Source: JAIXRY01 sp031972855 (GTDB taxonomy: Bacteria > Patescibacteriota > Minisyncoccia > Phycocordibacterales > UBA9973). From it: a DNA stretch of 64,000 nucleotides. Position numbers and translations under genes: made by a program. Location of the stretch: contig DALYDY010000001.1 of the NCBI GenBank assembly GCA_031972855.1, forward strand, positions 62,001 to 126,000, written 5' to 3'. The notes under the pieces are model-generated. The model saw only the letters and a list, made by a program, of their open reading frames with translations, made no database searches and was not told where the DNA came from. Numbering within the stretch: position 1 is the first letter of the stretch; each line of letters starts with the position of its first letter. Shown here in pieces: positions 8,795-15,927 of the stretch.

Positions 8795-9202
8795 TTAACA
8801 TTCACACACAAAAGCTTCTTCTGTATTGAAATACTTTTTTGTAAATTCAAACGCTTTCTCAACAGAAAAAGGTTTGCAAGTATAACAATCAACAGTAATA
8901 AAATGATGTCCATTTTTTGTAAATTTTTTGTCATATGAATACACATGACATCCAGAAGTTACCCAATGGATCCATCCTCCATATCCAACGAGCTTTTTAC
9001 CTTTCATTGCCGGATAAGCAAAAGGATTTTGTAAGACATTCATTTTTACTATTTTGGAAAGTTTCCACATGAAGTCTTTTATTTCTTCTTCATTAGCAAG
9101 ATAATCAACATTTGCTTCAATCTTTATCCTTTGACGACACAATAGTGGTGCCAAATCCCTCCATTTTGGAAGTTTTTTGTTATTTTTTATTGTTTTTTTC
9201 AT
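8795..9202 (-). CDS. S-adenosylmethionine decarboxylase (SpeD)-like protein
   Basis: The 135-residue protein resembles small pyruvoyl-dependent SpeD-fold enzymes. An early strand RQRIKIEA comes first. The segment WVTSGCHVYSYD sits where the family has ESHLTIHTWPE, and HFITVDCYTCKPFSVEKAFEF matches the AAIDLFTCG...KAFEHL region. The serine in TSG could be the self-cleavage residue that yields the pyruvoyl group. No other polyamine gene is present. Known SpeD relatives include arginine and ornithine decarboxylases, so substrate is open. The assignment rests on motif order and remains tentative. Confidence 0.5.
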   Translation of the reverse strand: MKKTIKNNKKLPKWRDLAPLLCRQRIKIEANVDYLANEEEIKDFMWKLSKIVKMNVLQNPFAYPAMKGKKLVGYGGWIHWVTSGCHVYSYDKKFTKNGHHFITVDCYTCKPFSVEKAFEFTKKYFNTEEAFVCEC

Positions 9203-9294
9203 TTGTTAAGTAATTTGTTTCTAGACACATTATGCAATATATTAGTATATATGTCTATTTATATAGTTATTTTAGTATAAAAGTAAATAAAAAG

Positions 9295-9323
9295 TTGACT
9301 TTTAATTGACTTTTTAATATAAT
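9295..9323 (+). promoter_or_regulatory. consensus promoter driving a leaderless mRNA
   Basis: TTGACT at 9295-9300, a 17-nt spacer and TATAAT at 9318-9323 form a near-perfect sigma70-type promoter. The ATG at 9330 begins 6 nt after the -10 box, which puts the expected transcription start on the start codon. Confidence 0.8.
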
Positions 9324-9329
9324 CATTTA

Positions 9330-10154
9330 ATGATTTATAATCCGAAAAATATAGAGGAATATGTTCTATTCTTCCTCCAAAAAGGATCTATAAAAACTTC
9401 TGAATTACTAAAAAATATAGGTGGGAAACGCCCAGGCACAACAAAGCAAGCGTTGTATAAAGTAATTACAAAATTAAAAGAAGATGAAGTAATAGTGGTG
9501 AGAAGTAAGTACATTTCCCTATCTCATTTATGGATAAATAAAATGAGTGAATATTTCAATACAGCTAAACGTCTCTATACAACAGAAGGTGCGCCCAGTG
9601 AAGATTTCCTACAATTAGAAGATGGTGACAAAATAACTTACACATTCAAAAACCCAAACATTACAGATATGTTTTGGGGACATGCTTTTAGTATTCTTTC
9701 AGAAATAACAGACAAACCTATTTGTTTGTATAATCCTCACGAGTGGTTTCTTCTTGGAAGATATGAGAGTGAGAGGAAAATATTTGATGATATAAAAAGC
9801 AGAGATAAAAAATTGTTTTTACTCACCTCAAACAAAGACGAGTTGGACAAAAGTGTTTCAAAAGAATTTGATAATAAGAATCTTTTCTATTATATGCTTG
9901 GAGAAAATATATTTGATAAAGATAATTATTACTTAAATATATTCGATGATTTTATTATTGAAGTATGGATAGATAAAAAAACCTCTGATCTAATTGATAT
10001 TTTTTATAAAGAACACAAAGTGTTCAACGAAGAAGCAGGAGAAAAATTAAAAGATATTTTAGAAAAAAGAGGAAAAAATAAAATGGTAATTTCTAGAAAT
10101 AAACGTAAAGCTGATAAATTACATAGAATATTTAAAAAGTATTTTGTATTGTAA
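9330..10154 (+). CDS. winged-helix protein of unknown function
   Basis: The first 75 or so residues (EEYVLFFLQKGSIKTSELL, then TKQALYKVITKLKEDEVIV) have the pattern of a winged helix-turn-helix DNA-binding domain. The rest of the 274-residue protein has no motif I know and ends in a basic tail (SRNKRKADKLHRIFKKYF). It may be a regulator or a toxin/antitoxin-like factor, but no partner gene is adjacent. It has its own promoter and is 31 nt upstream of clpP. Confidence 0.65.
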   Translation: MIYNPKNIEEYVLFFLQKGSIKTSELLKNIGGKRPGTTKQALYKVITKLKEDEVIVVRSKYISLSHLWINKMSEYFNTAKRLYTTEGAPSEDFLQLEDGDKITYTFKNPNITDMFWGHAFSILSEITDKPICLYNPHEWFLLGRYESERKIFDDIKSRDKKLFLLTSNKDELDKSVSKEFDNKNLFYYMLGENIFDKDNYYLNIFDDFIIEVWIDKKTSDLIDIFYKEHKVFNEEAGEKLKDILEKRGKNKMVISRNKRKADKLHRIFKKYFVL

Positions 10155-10185
10155 AACGAGCTTTTTTAGGCTAATATAAAAACAT

Positions 10186-10770
10186 ATGTTAATCCCAACA
10201 GTAATCGAAAAAACAATGAATGGTGAGAGAGCTTATGATATATACTCTCGCCTTTTGAATGAACGTATTATATTCCTCGGTGGCCCAATCGATGACCATG
10301 TCGCAAACCTCATCATTGCCCAACTTCTCTTCCTCGAACACACAGATCCTAAGAAAGATATTTCTTTATATATCAATTCTCCAGGAGGACAGATCCAATC
10401 AGGACTCGCGATTCTAGACACTATGAACCATATTAAATGTGATGTATCTACTATATGTGTCGGAATGGCAGCTTCTATGGGTGCAGTAATTCTCTCAGCC
10501 GGGAAAAAAGGTAAGAGATTTGTTCTTCCAAATTCTGAAGTTATGATTCACCAGCCTCTCACAGGTATCGAGGGACAGGCTTCAGATATAGAAATCACAG
10601 CCAAGCATATTTTGAAACTCAAAGAAAATCTATATAAGATACTCGCGAAGAATACAGGTAAACCATATACACAAGTAGAAAAGGACGGTGACCGCGACTA
10701 CTGGATGGATGCAGAAGAATCAAAGAAGTATGGAATCATTGATGAAATATTGAGTAAGAATAAAAAATAA
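10186..10770 (+). CDS. clpP: ATP-dependent Clp protease proteolytic subunit
   Basis: ClpP forms the tetradecameric serine protease chamber fed by Clp ATPases. At 194 residues it has the usual length. The catalytic triad is visible: Ser97 in GMAASMGA, His122 in VMIHQP and Asp171 in DRDYWM. The oligomerisation and substrate-groove segment INSPGGQIQSGLAI is intact. No Clp ATPase gene is next to it. A terminator follows at 10781. Confidence 0.97.
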   Translation: MLIPTVIEKTMNGERAYDIYSRLLNERIIFLGGPIDDHVANLIIAQLLFLEHTDPKKDISLYINSPGGQIQSGLAILDTMNHIKCDVSTICVGMAASMGAVILSAGKKGKRFVLPNSEVMIHQPLTGIEGQASDIEITAKHILKLKENLYKILAKNTGKPYTQVEKDGDRDYWMDAEESKKYGIIDEILSKNKK

Positions 10771-10780
10771 ATTCCAGAAT

Positions 10781-10810
10781 AAAAGCCCCGACATTTGATC
10801 GGGGCTTTTT
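10781..10810 (+). terminator. intrinsic terminator after clpP
   Basis: The stem AAAAGCCCCGA / TCGGGGCTTTT has a 7-nt loop and a T tract. It lies between convergent genes. Confidence 0.9.
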
Positions 10811-10824
10811 GATTAAATATTTTT

Positions 10825-11253
10825 TTAACCAATCTCGCCTGTTCCTTGGTATCCTTTTTTTTCTAATTCAATTTGTTTTTGGATTCTAAGTTTGTTGTAA
10901 TAATTTTGAAATATATATCCAAAAATTAAACCTATTCCCAAAAAAATTAGAAGAGAGCCCACAGAAGTGTATGCTGGTAAAGATGATCTAAAAAACCCAT
11001 AAAGCCAAAACGGCAGTGCAACAGTAACAAGTACAAGAGAGTATGTTTCTGCTGGTCTCTTTCTTTTTTGTGTTCTATAGTAAATAATACAAAAAACATC
11101 AAGTCCTACAAGAAAAGAACTACCCCAAACACCACGAACGTACTCATTGGAAGCCCATTCATTAGTTGCAATTTGGTAAACACCAACCAAAATCAGTATT
11201 GTACCTAAAACAAGAAATATATTTTTCATTTTAATAAAGAATTTATTAGACAT
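10825..11253 (-). CDS. small multi-span membrane protein
   Basis: The 142-residue product has about four hydrophobic helices (about 9-27, 41-60, 70-90 and 96-117) and a short charged tail. I do not recognise a family. It stands alone between two terminators. Confidence 0.6.
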   Translation of the reverse strand: MSNKFFIKMKNIFLVLGTILILVGVYQIATNEWASNEYVRGVWGSSFLVGLDVFCIIYYRTQKRKRPAETYSLVLVTVALPFWLYGFFRSSLPAYTSVGSLLIFLGIGLIFGYIFQNYYNKLRIQKQIELEKKGYQGTGEIG

Positions 11254-11287
11254 ACAATATACTTTGTAAAATAGAATGTCAAATAAT

Positions 11288-11315
11288 AAAAACCAGACTT
11301 GAAGTCTGGTTTTTA
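11288..11315. terminator. bidirectional terminator hairpin
   Basis: The sequence AAAAACCAGACTT, a short loop, then AGTCTGGTTTTT forms a stem flanked by A and T tracts between two minus-strand genes. On the minus strand it terminates the 11316-11672 gene. Confidence 0.75.
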
Positions 11316-11672
11316 TTATTCTAAATTATCTTTTATATCAGATAGTAATTCTTTTGTTTTGTTCAAAACCTCACCCAAAGTTTTACAATCTGACTCTCTT
11401 AATTCATTCCAAAAAGAGTCAACTTTTTCACTAGGCAGTATCAACTTACTGTGCCAGAAAAATATTCTAGAAAATTCTTCTATCCACTTTTCATCGTCAG
11501 AAAAGTACAAAAGACTAGATCCTTCCCCACCAAACATAACTTCTTTATCAAGAGAATCAATCATTGTCTCTTCTAAAATTTTTATCTTTTCAAAAGGATT
11601 TTCCAAAGAAGTATCTTCAAATGCTTTTTTGACGAAATCATTATTTTCTACCGGTTCAATTTGTTCATTCAT
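11316..11672 (-). CDS. small acidic protein of unknown function
   Basis: The 118-residue product is acidic and predicted helical, with no membrane segment and no domain I recognise. A hydrophobic or aromatic patch (WIEEFSRIFFWHSKLILP) sits near residue 70. It has its own terminator, which overlaps the stop region. Confidence 0.5.
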   Translation of the reverse strand: MNEQIEPVENNDFVKKAFEDTSLENPFEKIKILEETMIDSLDKEVMFGGEGSSLLYFSDDEKWIEEFSRIFFWHSKLILPSEKVDSFWNELRESDCKTLGEVLNKTKELLSDIKDNLE

Positions 11673-11856
11673 AATATATATATTAGAGTTTTATATATAA
11701 TTATTATATATTAAATTATTTTAATACTAAAATAGACATTTTTTAATTTATATATTATAGTGTGTATGTTACTTAATTAATCTTCCGATTTTTTGTACTC
11801 CCCGACTCTCCACCCACGATCGTCACTTTTGTACAAGAAAATGGATATTTGAAAAT

Positions 11857-13383
11857 ATGAAAACAGAAATAATTATAGGAGCGATTGGTCTCCTAGGTCT
11901 TGGAGGTTTCCTAGGATACTATCTAAGACATTTAAAATCCCTAGCAACACGTGGAAGTCTCGAACTCGAAATAAAACAAATACTGATAGATGCAAAAGAA
12001 GAAGCAAACAAAATAACAGACGAAGCAAGAAGAAAATCAGAAGAAAAAGAAGAGGAAGTGCGCACACTAGAGCGTGAGACGTCAGACAAATTAAAACATA
12101 CAGAAACTCGTCTTATAAAGAAAGAGGAGCTTCTTGATGCGCGCCAAACAGAAATCGACCGTGAAGGTGAACATTTGAAGATGCAAGCAGAAGATATTCG
12201 CAGAATAAAAGAGAAGGTTGAAGCCAATAAACTCGAAAGTGAAGATAAACTCGAGAAGATTGCTCGTCTTACACGCAGTGAAGCTCGCGATGAAATAATT
12301 CGTCAAACAGAAAATTCATACAGTGAAGATATTCTTTCTCGTATGCAAAAGCTCGAACGTGACGGCGAAGAAAGGCTCACTCGTCGTGCAAAAGAAATAA
12401 TGGCGACAACAATCGAAAGACTTGCCTCTTCTACAGCAAACGAATTCATGACTACAACAGTCACTATTCCATCTGAAGACATAAAAGGTAAGATTATCGG
12501 TAAAGAAGGTAGAAATATTCGTACATTCGAACGTGAAGCAGGAGTTGAACTCATAGTGGACGATACACCAGGAGCAATAATTATCTCATCATTCGACCCT
12601 ATTCGTCGCCACATTGCATCACTCGCCCTCCAAAACTTGATCAAAGATGGACGTATCCAGCCAGCAAAAATAGAAGAAATGATTGCAAGAGCAAAAGAAG
12701 AAATCCAAAAAACAATGAAAGAAGAAGGAGAAAAAGCTGTGTTTGAATGTGGACTCTTCAATCTTGATCCTCGTGTTGTACAAGTTCTAGGACGCCTTCA
12801 TTTCCGTACAAGTTATGGTCAAAATGTCTTGAAACACTCTATAGAAATGACTCACATTGCAGGAATGCTCGCGTCTGAACTAGGTGGTGATGTAGCAATA
12901 GCAAAAGCTGGCGCTCTAGTACACGATATTGGTAAAGCTCTCGATCATGAAGTAGAAGGGACACATATTGATATTGGAATCCGTATCCTTCAGAAATACA
13001 ATACAGACAAGAGGATTATCGATGCGATGAAGTCTCACCACAATGACTGCCCTCACGAATCAATCGAAGCAGTTATCGTCCAAACGGCTGACCATATCTC
13101 AGGAGGACGCCCAGGTGCACGTCGTGACACAGCTGAGAACTACTTGAAACGTCTCGGTGAACTCGAAGCATTAGTTAATTCATTCCCTGGAATCGAGAAG
13201 TCATATGCTCTCCAAGCTGGACGTGAAATTAGAATATTCGTTTCTCCAGAAAAAGTTACAGACATCGAAGCGAAGAAACTTACAAAAAACATCGCTGATA
13301 AAATAGAAAAAGAATTGAAATATCCAGGCGAAATAAAAGTTACAATGATAAGAGAAAGTCGAGTGATTGAATATGCAAGATAA
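11857..13383 (+). CDS. rny: ribonuclease Y
   Basis: RNase Y is a membrane-anchored endoribonuclease that starts mRNA decay and processes structured RNAs. The 508-residue protein has the full architecture. An N-terminal transmembrane helix (residues 4-22) is followed by a long charged coiled coil (about 30-190). A KH domain carries IIGKEGRNIRTFE (about 210-222). The HD domain has HSIEMTHIAG and the metal-binding LVHDIGKALDHE near residue 354. The C-terminal domain is intact. It converges with the Ro60 array that ends at 13437. Confidence 0.97.
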   Translation: MKTEIIIGAIGLLGLGGFLGYYLRHLKSLATRGSLELEIKQILIDAKEEANKITDEARRKSEEKEEEVRTLERETSDKLKHTETRLIKKEELLDARQTEIDREGEHLKMQAEDIRRIKEKVEANKLESEDKLEKIARLTRSEARDEIIRQTENSYSEDILSRMQKLERDGEERLTRRAKEIMATTIERLASSTANEFMTTTVTIPSEDIKGKIIGKEGRNIRTFEREAGVELIVDDTPGAIIISSFDPIRRHIASLALQNLIKDGRIQPAKIEEMIARAKEEIQKTMKEEGEKAVFECGLFNLDPRVVQVLGRLHFRTSYGQNVLKHSIEMTHIAGMLASELGGDVAIAKAGALVHDIGKALDHEVEGTHIDIGIRILQKYNTDKRIIDAMKSHHNDCPHESIEAVIVQTADHISGGRPGARRDTAENYLKRLGELEALVNSFPGIEKSYALQAGREIRIFVSPEKVTDIEAKKLTKNIADKIEKELKYPGEIKVTMIRESRVIEYAR

Positions 13384-13392
13384 ATAAAAAAG

Positions 13393-13416
13393 AAAACCTC
13401 CGTTTGGAGGTTTTTT
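13393..13416. terminator. bidirectional terminator between rny and the Ro60 array
   Basis: AAAACCTCC, GTTT and GGAGGTTTT form a perfect stem with A and T flanks. It can stop rny on the plus strand and the minus-strand array. Confidence 0.85.
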
Positions 13417-13436
13417 TGTTGGAGGGCAAAAATAAT

Positions 13437-13844
13437 TTATCTTTTATTCCAGATTATGTATTTGTATGAAACATCTTCAAATGTGAAAGTGAAGTATGAT
13501 TCATCATTTTCTTCTGGAGCTCCACACATAGGAACGTCAGCATAACAACCATATTCTTTACATCCTTCAAAGATTACAAATCCAAGGATACAAGCTCTTG
13601 TGAGAGAATCCGAAGAACCATCAAATGATTCATTGGAATAAAAGTGAGTTTTGTCTTTTGTTCTAGGTTTGTAGCCTAGCTCCACCTTTCTTCCATTTTC
13701 ACGGATGAATAACGGATCAACAGTTTCACCACTTTTGCTTTTCAAAAATTTATTTAAGGTGTCAAAGCATTCTTGCATGTTTTTAACCAAATATTGGTTA
13801 TTCATACTAAAGTTTGGTTCTAAATTAATTACTTTTTCTGTCAT
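13437..13844 (-). CDS. orphan protein, last unit of the Ro60 array
   Basis: The 135-residue protein starts at MTEKVINLEP and has no family I recognise. It contains several cysteines (LGFVIFEGCKEYGCYADVPMC). A longer reading to 13913 would run back through leader element R1, so I chose 13844, which follows an ATTAAATAAAAATAAA leader. It is the promoter-distal unit of the 13437-19544 array and shares the bidirectional terminator with rny. Confidence 0.6.
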   Translation of the reverse strand: MTEKVINLEPNFSMNNQYLVKNMQECFDTLNKFLKSKSGETVDPLFIRENGRKVELGYKPRTKDKTHFYSNESFDGSSDSLTRACILGFVIFEGCKEYGCYADVPMCGAPEENDESYFTFTFEDVSYKYIIWNKR

Positions 13845-13872
13845 TTTATTTTTATTTAATTTTGGTTTTTTA

Positions 13873-13929
13873 TTTAAAGAACAATTCATTTTCAAAATTC
13901 GAACGTAATTCAAATTCTGAAAAATGTGG
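13873..13929 (-). repeat. leader element R1 of the Ro60 array
   Basis: These 57 nt are identical to R7 (18180-18236). In minus-strand sense, CAGAATTTGAA and TTCGAATTTTG pair as an 11-bp stem (with G-T pairs) around TTACG, followed by TTGTTCTTT and an A-rich leader into the gene at 13844. Confidence 0.85.
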
Positions 13930-13938
13930 GCGATTTTA

Positions 13939-14097
13939 TTATTCGGATCGCCCGTTTTCCTTTTTCTTCCTAGAGTAAGTTTTTTTACTCTTAAAAGTCT
14001 TTTCGGACTTAATTCCGCGGAAGATTTCGCGAGATTCTCTACGACCCTTATTCACATGGTCGATTTTAATAACGATCTTCATATCTCTTTTTGCCAT
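13939..14097 (-). CDS. 52-residue basic protein
   Basis: Reading from ATG at 14097 gives MAKRDMKIVIKIDHVNKGRR and continues to a TAA at 13939. The protein is strongly basic, with an arginine/lysine-rich C-terminal half (SKKTYSRKKKENGR), so nucleic-acid binding is plausible but not shown. Its stop codon sits inside a GGGCGAT / ATCGCCC hairpin that closes the unit. It has leader R2 upstream and R1 downstream. Confidence 0.55.
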   Translation of the reverse strand: MAKRDMKIVIKIDHVNKGRRESREIFRGIKSEKTFKSKKTYSRKKKENGRSE

Positions 14098-14138
14098 CTT
14101 GTTTTTATTTTATTGTTTCACAAAATATTTATTTTCTC

Positions 14139-14176
14139 AACAGAACCTCGAAACAGTATTCGAAACCCTGATAAAG
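14139..14176 (-). repeat. leader element R2 of the Ro60 array
   Basis: This is a shorter and more divergent copy. It keeps CAGAAC at the gene-proximal end and CTGATAAAGAAAAGGAGG at the distal end (plus-strand notation), around a CGAA/TTCG stem. Confidence 0.55.
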
Positions 14177-14202
14177 AAAAGGAGGTGGAGGACCTCCTTT
14201 TG
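14177..14202 (-). terminator. unit-ending hairpin
   Basis: A perfect 9-bp stem (AAAAGGAGG / CCTCCTTTT) closes the unit encoding the 49-residue protein. Confidence 0.75.
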
Positions 14203-14217
14203 TAAAATAGGTACTAT

Positions 14218-14367
14218 TTACCTTATTTTACTGAATTTAATTTCATCTAGCCGATTAGTGGCTTGAGTAAATTTATAATTCTTTTTTTGTTCTGGTTTTG
14301 GTTTTGGCAAATTAATTTTACCAACAATTTTTAAGCCAGGTAAAACTTTAGTATTTATATTTTCCAT
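14218..14367 (-). CDS. 49-residue protein of unknown function
   Basis: ATG 14367 opens MENINTKVLPGLKIVGKINL and ends at TAA 14218. The product is basic, with a KPKPEQKKNYKF segment, and has no membrane helix. It lies exactly between leader R3 and the unit-ending hairpin at 14177, like the other small genes here, which supports it as a real gene despite its size. Confidence 0.5.
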   Translation of the reverse strand: MENINTKVLPGLKIVGKINLPKPKPEQKKNYKFTQATNRLDEIKFSKIR

Positions 14368-14387
14368 TTTATATTTATTTTTATTTA

Positions 14388-14455
14388 CAGAACAATCCTA
14401 CTTTCAAATCACTATTTGGAATACTTATAGCAAGCAAATACTGATTTGAAAAATG
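14388..14455 (-). repeat. leader element R3 of the Ro60 array
   Basis: It has a long stem: TTTCAAATC (14402-14410) pairs with GATTTGAAA (14443-14451), and ATTTG with CAAAT inside. The gene-proximal block is CAGAAC. Stem sequence differs entirely from R1 while position and length are alike. Confidence 0.7.
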
Positions 14456-14478
14456 GAGGGGAACTCGTGCTCCCCTAT
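14456..14478 (-). terminator. unit-ending hairpin
   Basis: AGGGGA and TCCCCT form a stem around ACTCGTGC, closing the unit that carries the 79-residue protein. Confidence 0.65.
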
Positions 14479-14578
14479 TTTTTGATTTATTTGTTTTCAA
14501 GATGTTTACTCATCTTAACCAGCGATTTCACTTACTTCCTTCAGTGAGTATCTTGTTTGGATTTTTCCACGAAATAAG

Positions 14579-14818
14579 CTAACTAGGATAAAAATTACTA
14601 ATTTTATTTTCCAATTTGTTACTGTAACGATGTTTTATTGTTAGACGAATTTTCATCTCTAATATTCTTACTGGCAAACACCTATAACATGAACAATCTT
14701 GTAAGTAATCCCTATCATCATAATCATCTTCGTACATCCATTCACTTTCGTATATGTATGCATCTTTGATTATTTTAGCTACTTTTTCTAGTTCCTGGTT
14801 TCTTTCATACTTTTTCAT
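14579..14818 (-). CDS. 79-residue charged protein of unknown function
   Basis: From ATG 14818 the product reads MKKYERNQELEKVAKIIKDA, with an acidic YEDDYDDRDY patch and a CSCYRC cluster that could bind metal. An in-frame ATG at 14860 would add 14 residues, but it overlaps a 10-codon ORF (14841-14873) that occupies the usual start position for this array. No family is recognised. About 100 nt between the stop and the unit-ending hairpin hold no clear gene. Confidence 0.45.
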   Translation of the reverse strand: MKKYERNQELEKVAKIIKDAYIYESEWMYEDDYDDRDYLQDCSCYRCLPVRILEMKIRLTIKHRYSNKLENKISNFYPS

Positions 14819-14840
14819 GTTTGTGAATTTAGTCTTGCAA

Positions 14841-14873
14841 CTACACCCACAATGAATCAAATTTCTTTTTCAT
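14841..14873 (-). CDS. possible 10-residue leader peptide
   Basis: ATG 14873 follows the R4 leader and an AATTAAATAAAAC tract at the same spacing as other starts in the array. It encodes MKKKFDSLWV and stops at TAG 14841, 22 nt before the main start. It may be a regulatory upstream ORF or the remnant of a frameshifted start of the downstream gene. Confidence 0.3.
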   Translation of the reverse strand: MKKKFDSLWV

Positions 14874-14889
14874 GTTTTATTTAATTGTT

Positions 14890-14944
14890 TTAAGAACTCT
14901 TCACTATCAAACCACTATTTTAAAATAATAATCTGAACAATGAA
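14890..14944 (-). repeat. leader element R4 of the Ro60 array
   Basis: Plus-strand blocks are AAGAACTCTTCACTATCAAACCACTATT, split here as AAGAAC / CACTATCAA / CCACTATT, then an A/T stem (ATTTTAAAAT) and CTGAACAATGAAGG. Confidence 0.75.
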
Positions 14945-14966
14945 GGAAAGATTTTTAAATCTTTCC
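14945..14966 (-). terminator. unit-ending hairpin
   Basis: GGAAAGATTT and AAATCTTTCC form a perfect 10-bp stem with a TT loop, closing the unit that carries the 127-residue protein. Confidence 0.75.
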
Positions 14967-14991
14967 TTTCTAATATTGAGTATTAGTACTC

Positions 14992-15375
14992 TTAAATCCA
15001 ATCTCTAAATACCTCGCGAAATAAATAATCATCAAAATCTAAACCATAATCACATTTCTGTGGTAAATTCTCGCACATTTTTTTAAACACTTCCAAGATA
15101 GCATTTTCTGTCACACTGTCTCTCGATCCAAAATTAGTAATCATCCAATCACTTTCGTTATACAGATAAACTTGACACAAGGGCTCGAATGGTTGTTGCC
15201 AATCATTCTTTGGTCTTTCTTGAATGTATTCTTCTATTTCGTCAAGAAAATTATTTAGATAGAGGTTTTCATCTATGGGAATATCCCACATTTTAATGTC
15301 TTCAGAATGATTGTAAATCTTTCCAGATTCAATTTTTACATTCATTTTAGAGATTCTTATTTTAATTGTTGCCAT
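14992..15375 (-). CDS. 127-residue acidic protein of unknown function
   Basis: The product (start MATIKIRISKMNVKIESGKI) is acidic and rich in Trp and Asp, with no membrane segment and no domain I recognise. Its C-terminal part (ENLPQKCDYGLDFDDYLF) is strongly acidic. It lies between leader R5 and the hairpin at 14945, following the array pattern. Confidence 0.55.
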   Translation of the reverse strand: MATIKIRISKMNVKIESGKIYNHSEDIKMWDIPIDENLYLNNFLDEIEEYIQERPKNDWQQPFEPLCQVYLYNESDWMITNFGSRDSVTENAILEVFKKMCENLPQKCDYGLDFDDYLFREVFRDWI

Positions 15376-15425
15376 AATATTTTTTTATTTTGTTTAATAA
15401 AAAAAATAAAAATATTTATGAAGAT

Positions 15426-15483
15426 ATTTTAAAGAACATTTATCTCTATCAATTTCCAAAAAATTTTAGAAACTGAATAAAGA
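15426..15483 (-). repeat. leader element R5 of the Ro60 array
   Basis: Plus-strand blocks: AAAGAAC, CTATCAA, a short TTTC/GAAA stem, then CTGAATAAAGAGGG leading straight into the hairpin that ends the Ro60 unit. Confidence 0.75.
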
Positions 15484-15518
15484 GGGAAAGTATTAATCAA
15501 TTTGAAAAATACTTTCCC
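15484..15518 (-). terminator. hairpin ending the Ro60 unit
   Basis: GGGAAAGTATT pairs with AAATACTTTCCC around an 11-nt loop. Confidence 0.75.
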
Positions 15519-15519
15519 A

Positions 15520-15925
15520 TTGCCGGATTTACGGCTGTTGAATTTGCTCGGGTAACGGAAACATAAATTACATTTCCGTAAACCCAAGCGCTCATCACTT
15601 TACGTAGTAACCTCGGTCCGCAGTCCTCTTCAAAAATTCCCGCTCGGAACTTCTAAGTCGATGGACAAAAATTGAACAAGGTCCCTGTCGAGCAACAGGT
15701 GTGGACATGGGCTCCACAATTTGAGACCGCAAACATAAAGTTTGTGATCTCAAAAATGGAGGCGAACAGGTGTTCGCCAGAATATAGAGAGGATAAAATC
15801 ACTTTTCTCCCGGGCCAGTGTTTTGGATAACACTGGGCCAGGATCTTCTGTTGCCAATCGGTTACTCTTGCTATCGAGTAATGTGAGACCGATCCGAATC
15901 GTCGTGTGTGCCTTTCGACTCAAAG
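15520..15925 (-). ncRNA. candidate structured RNA A, 3' of the Ro60 gene
   Basis: About 400 nt directly downstream of the Ro60 stop have no credible ORF but are GC-richer and dense in hairpins. GGGT/ACCC encloses CGGAAA/TTTCCG (15550-15585). GGCGAAC/GTTCGCC lies at 15771-15778 onward. GGCCAGTGTT pairs with AACACTGG-GCC (15813-15840), and TTACTC with GAGTAA inside TCGGT/ACCGA (15858-15893). A module at 15611-15680 recurs in candidate RNA B. Two readings are possible: a Ro60-bound Y-like RNA processed from the mRNA, or an independent transcript. Confidence 0.6.
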
Positions 15926-15927
15926 CT

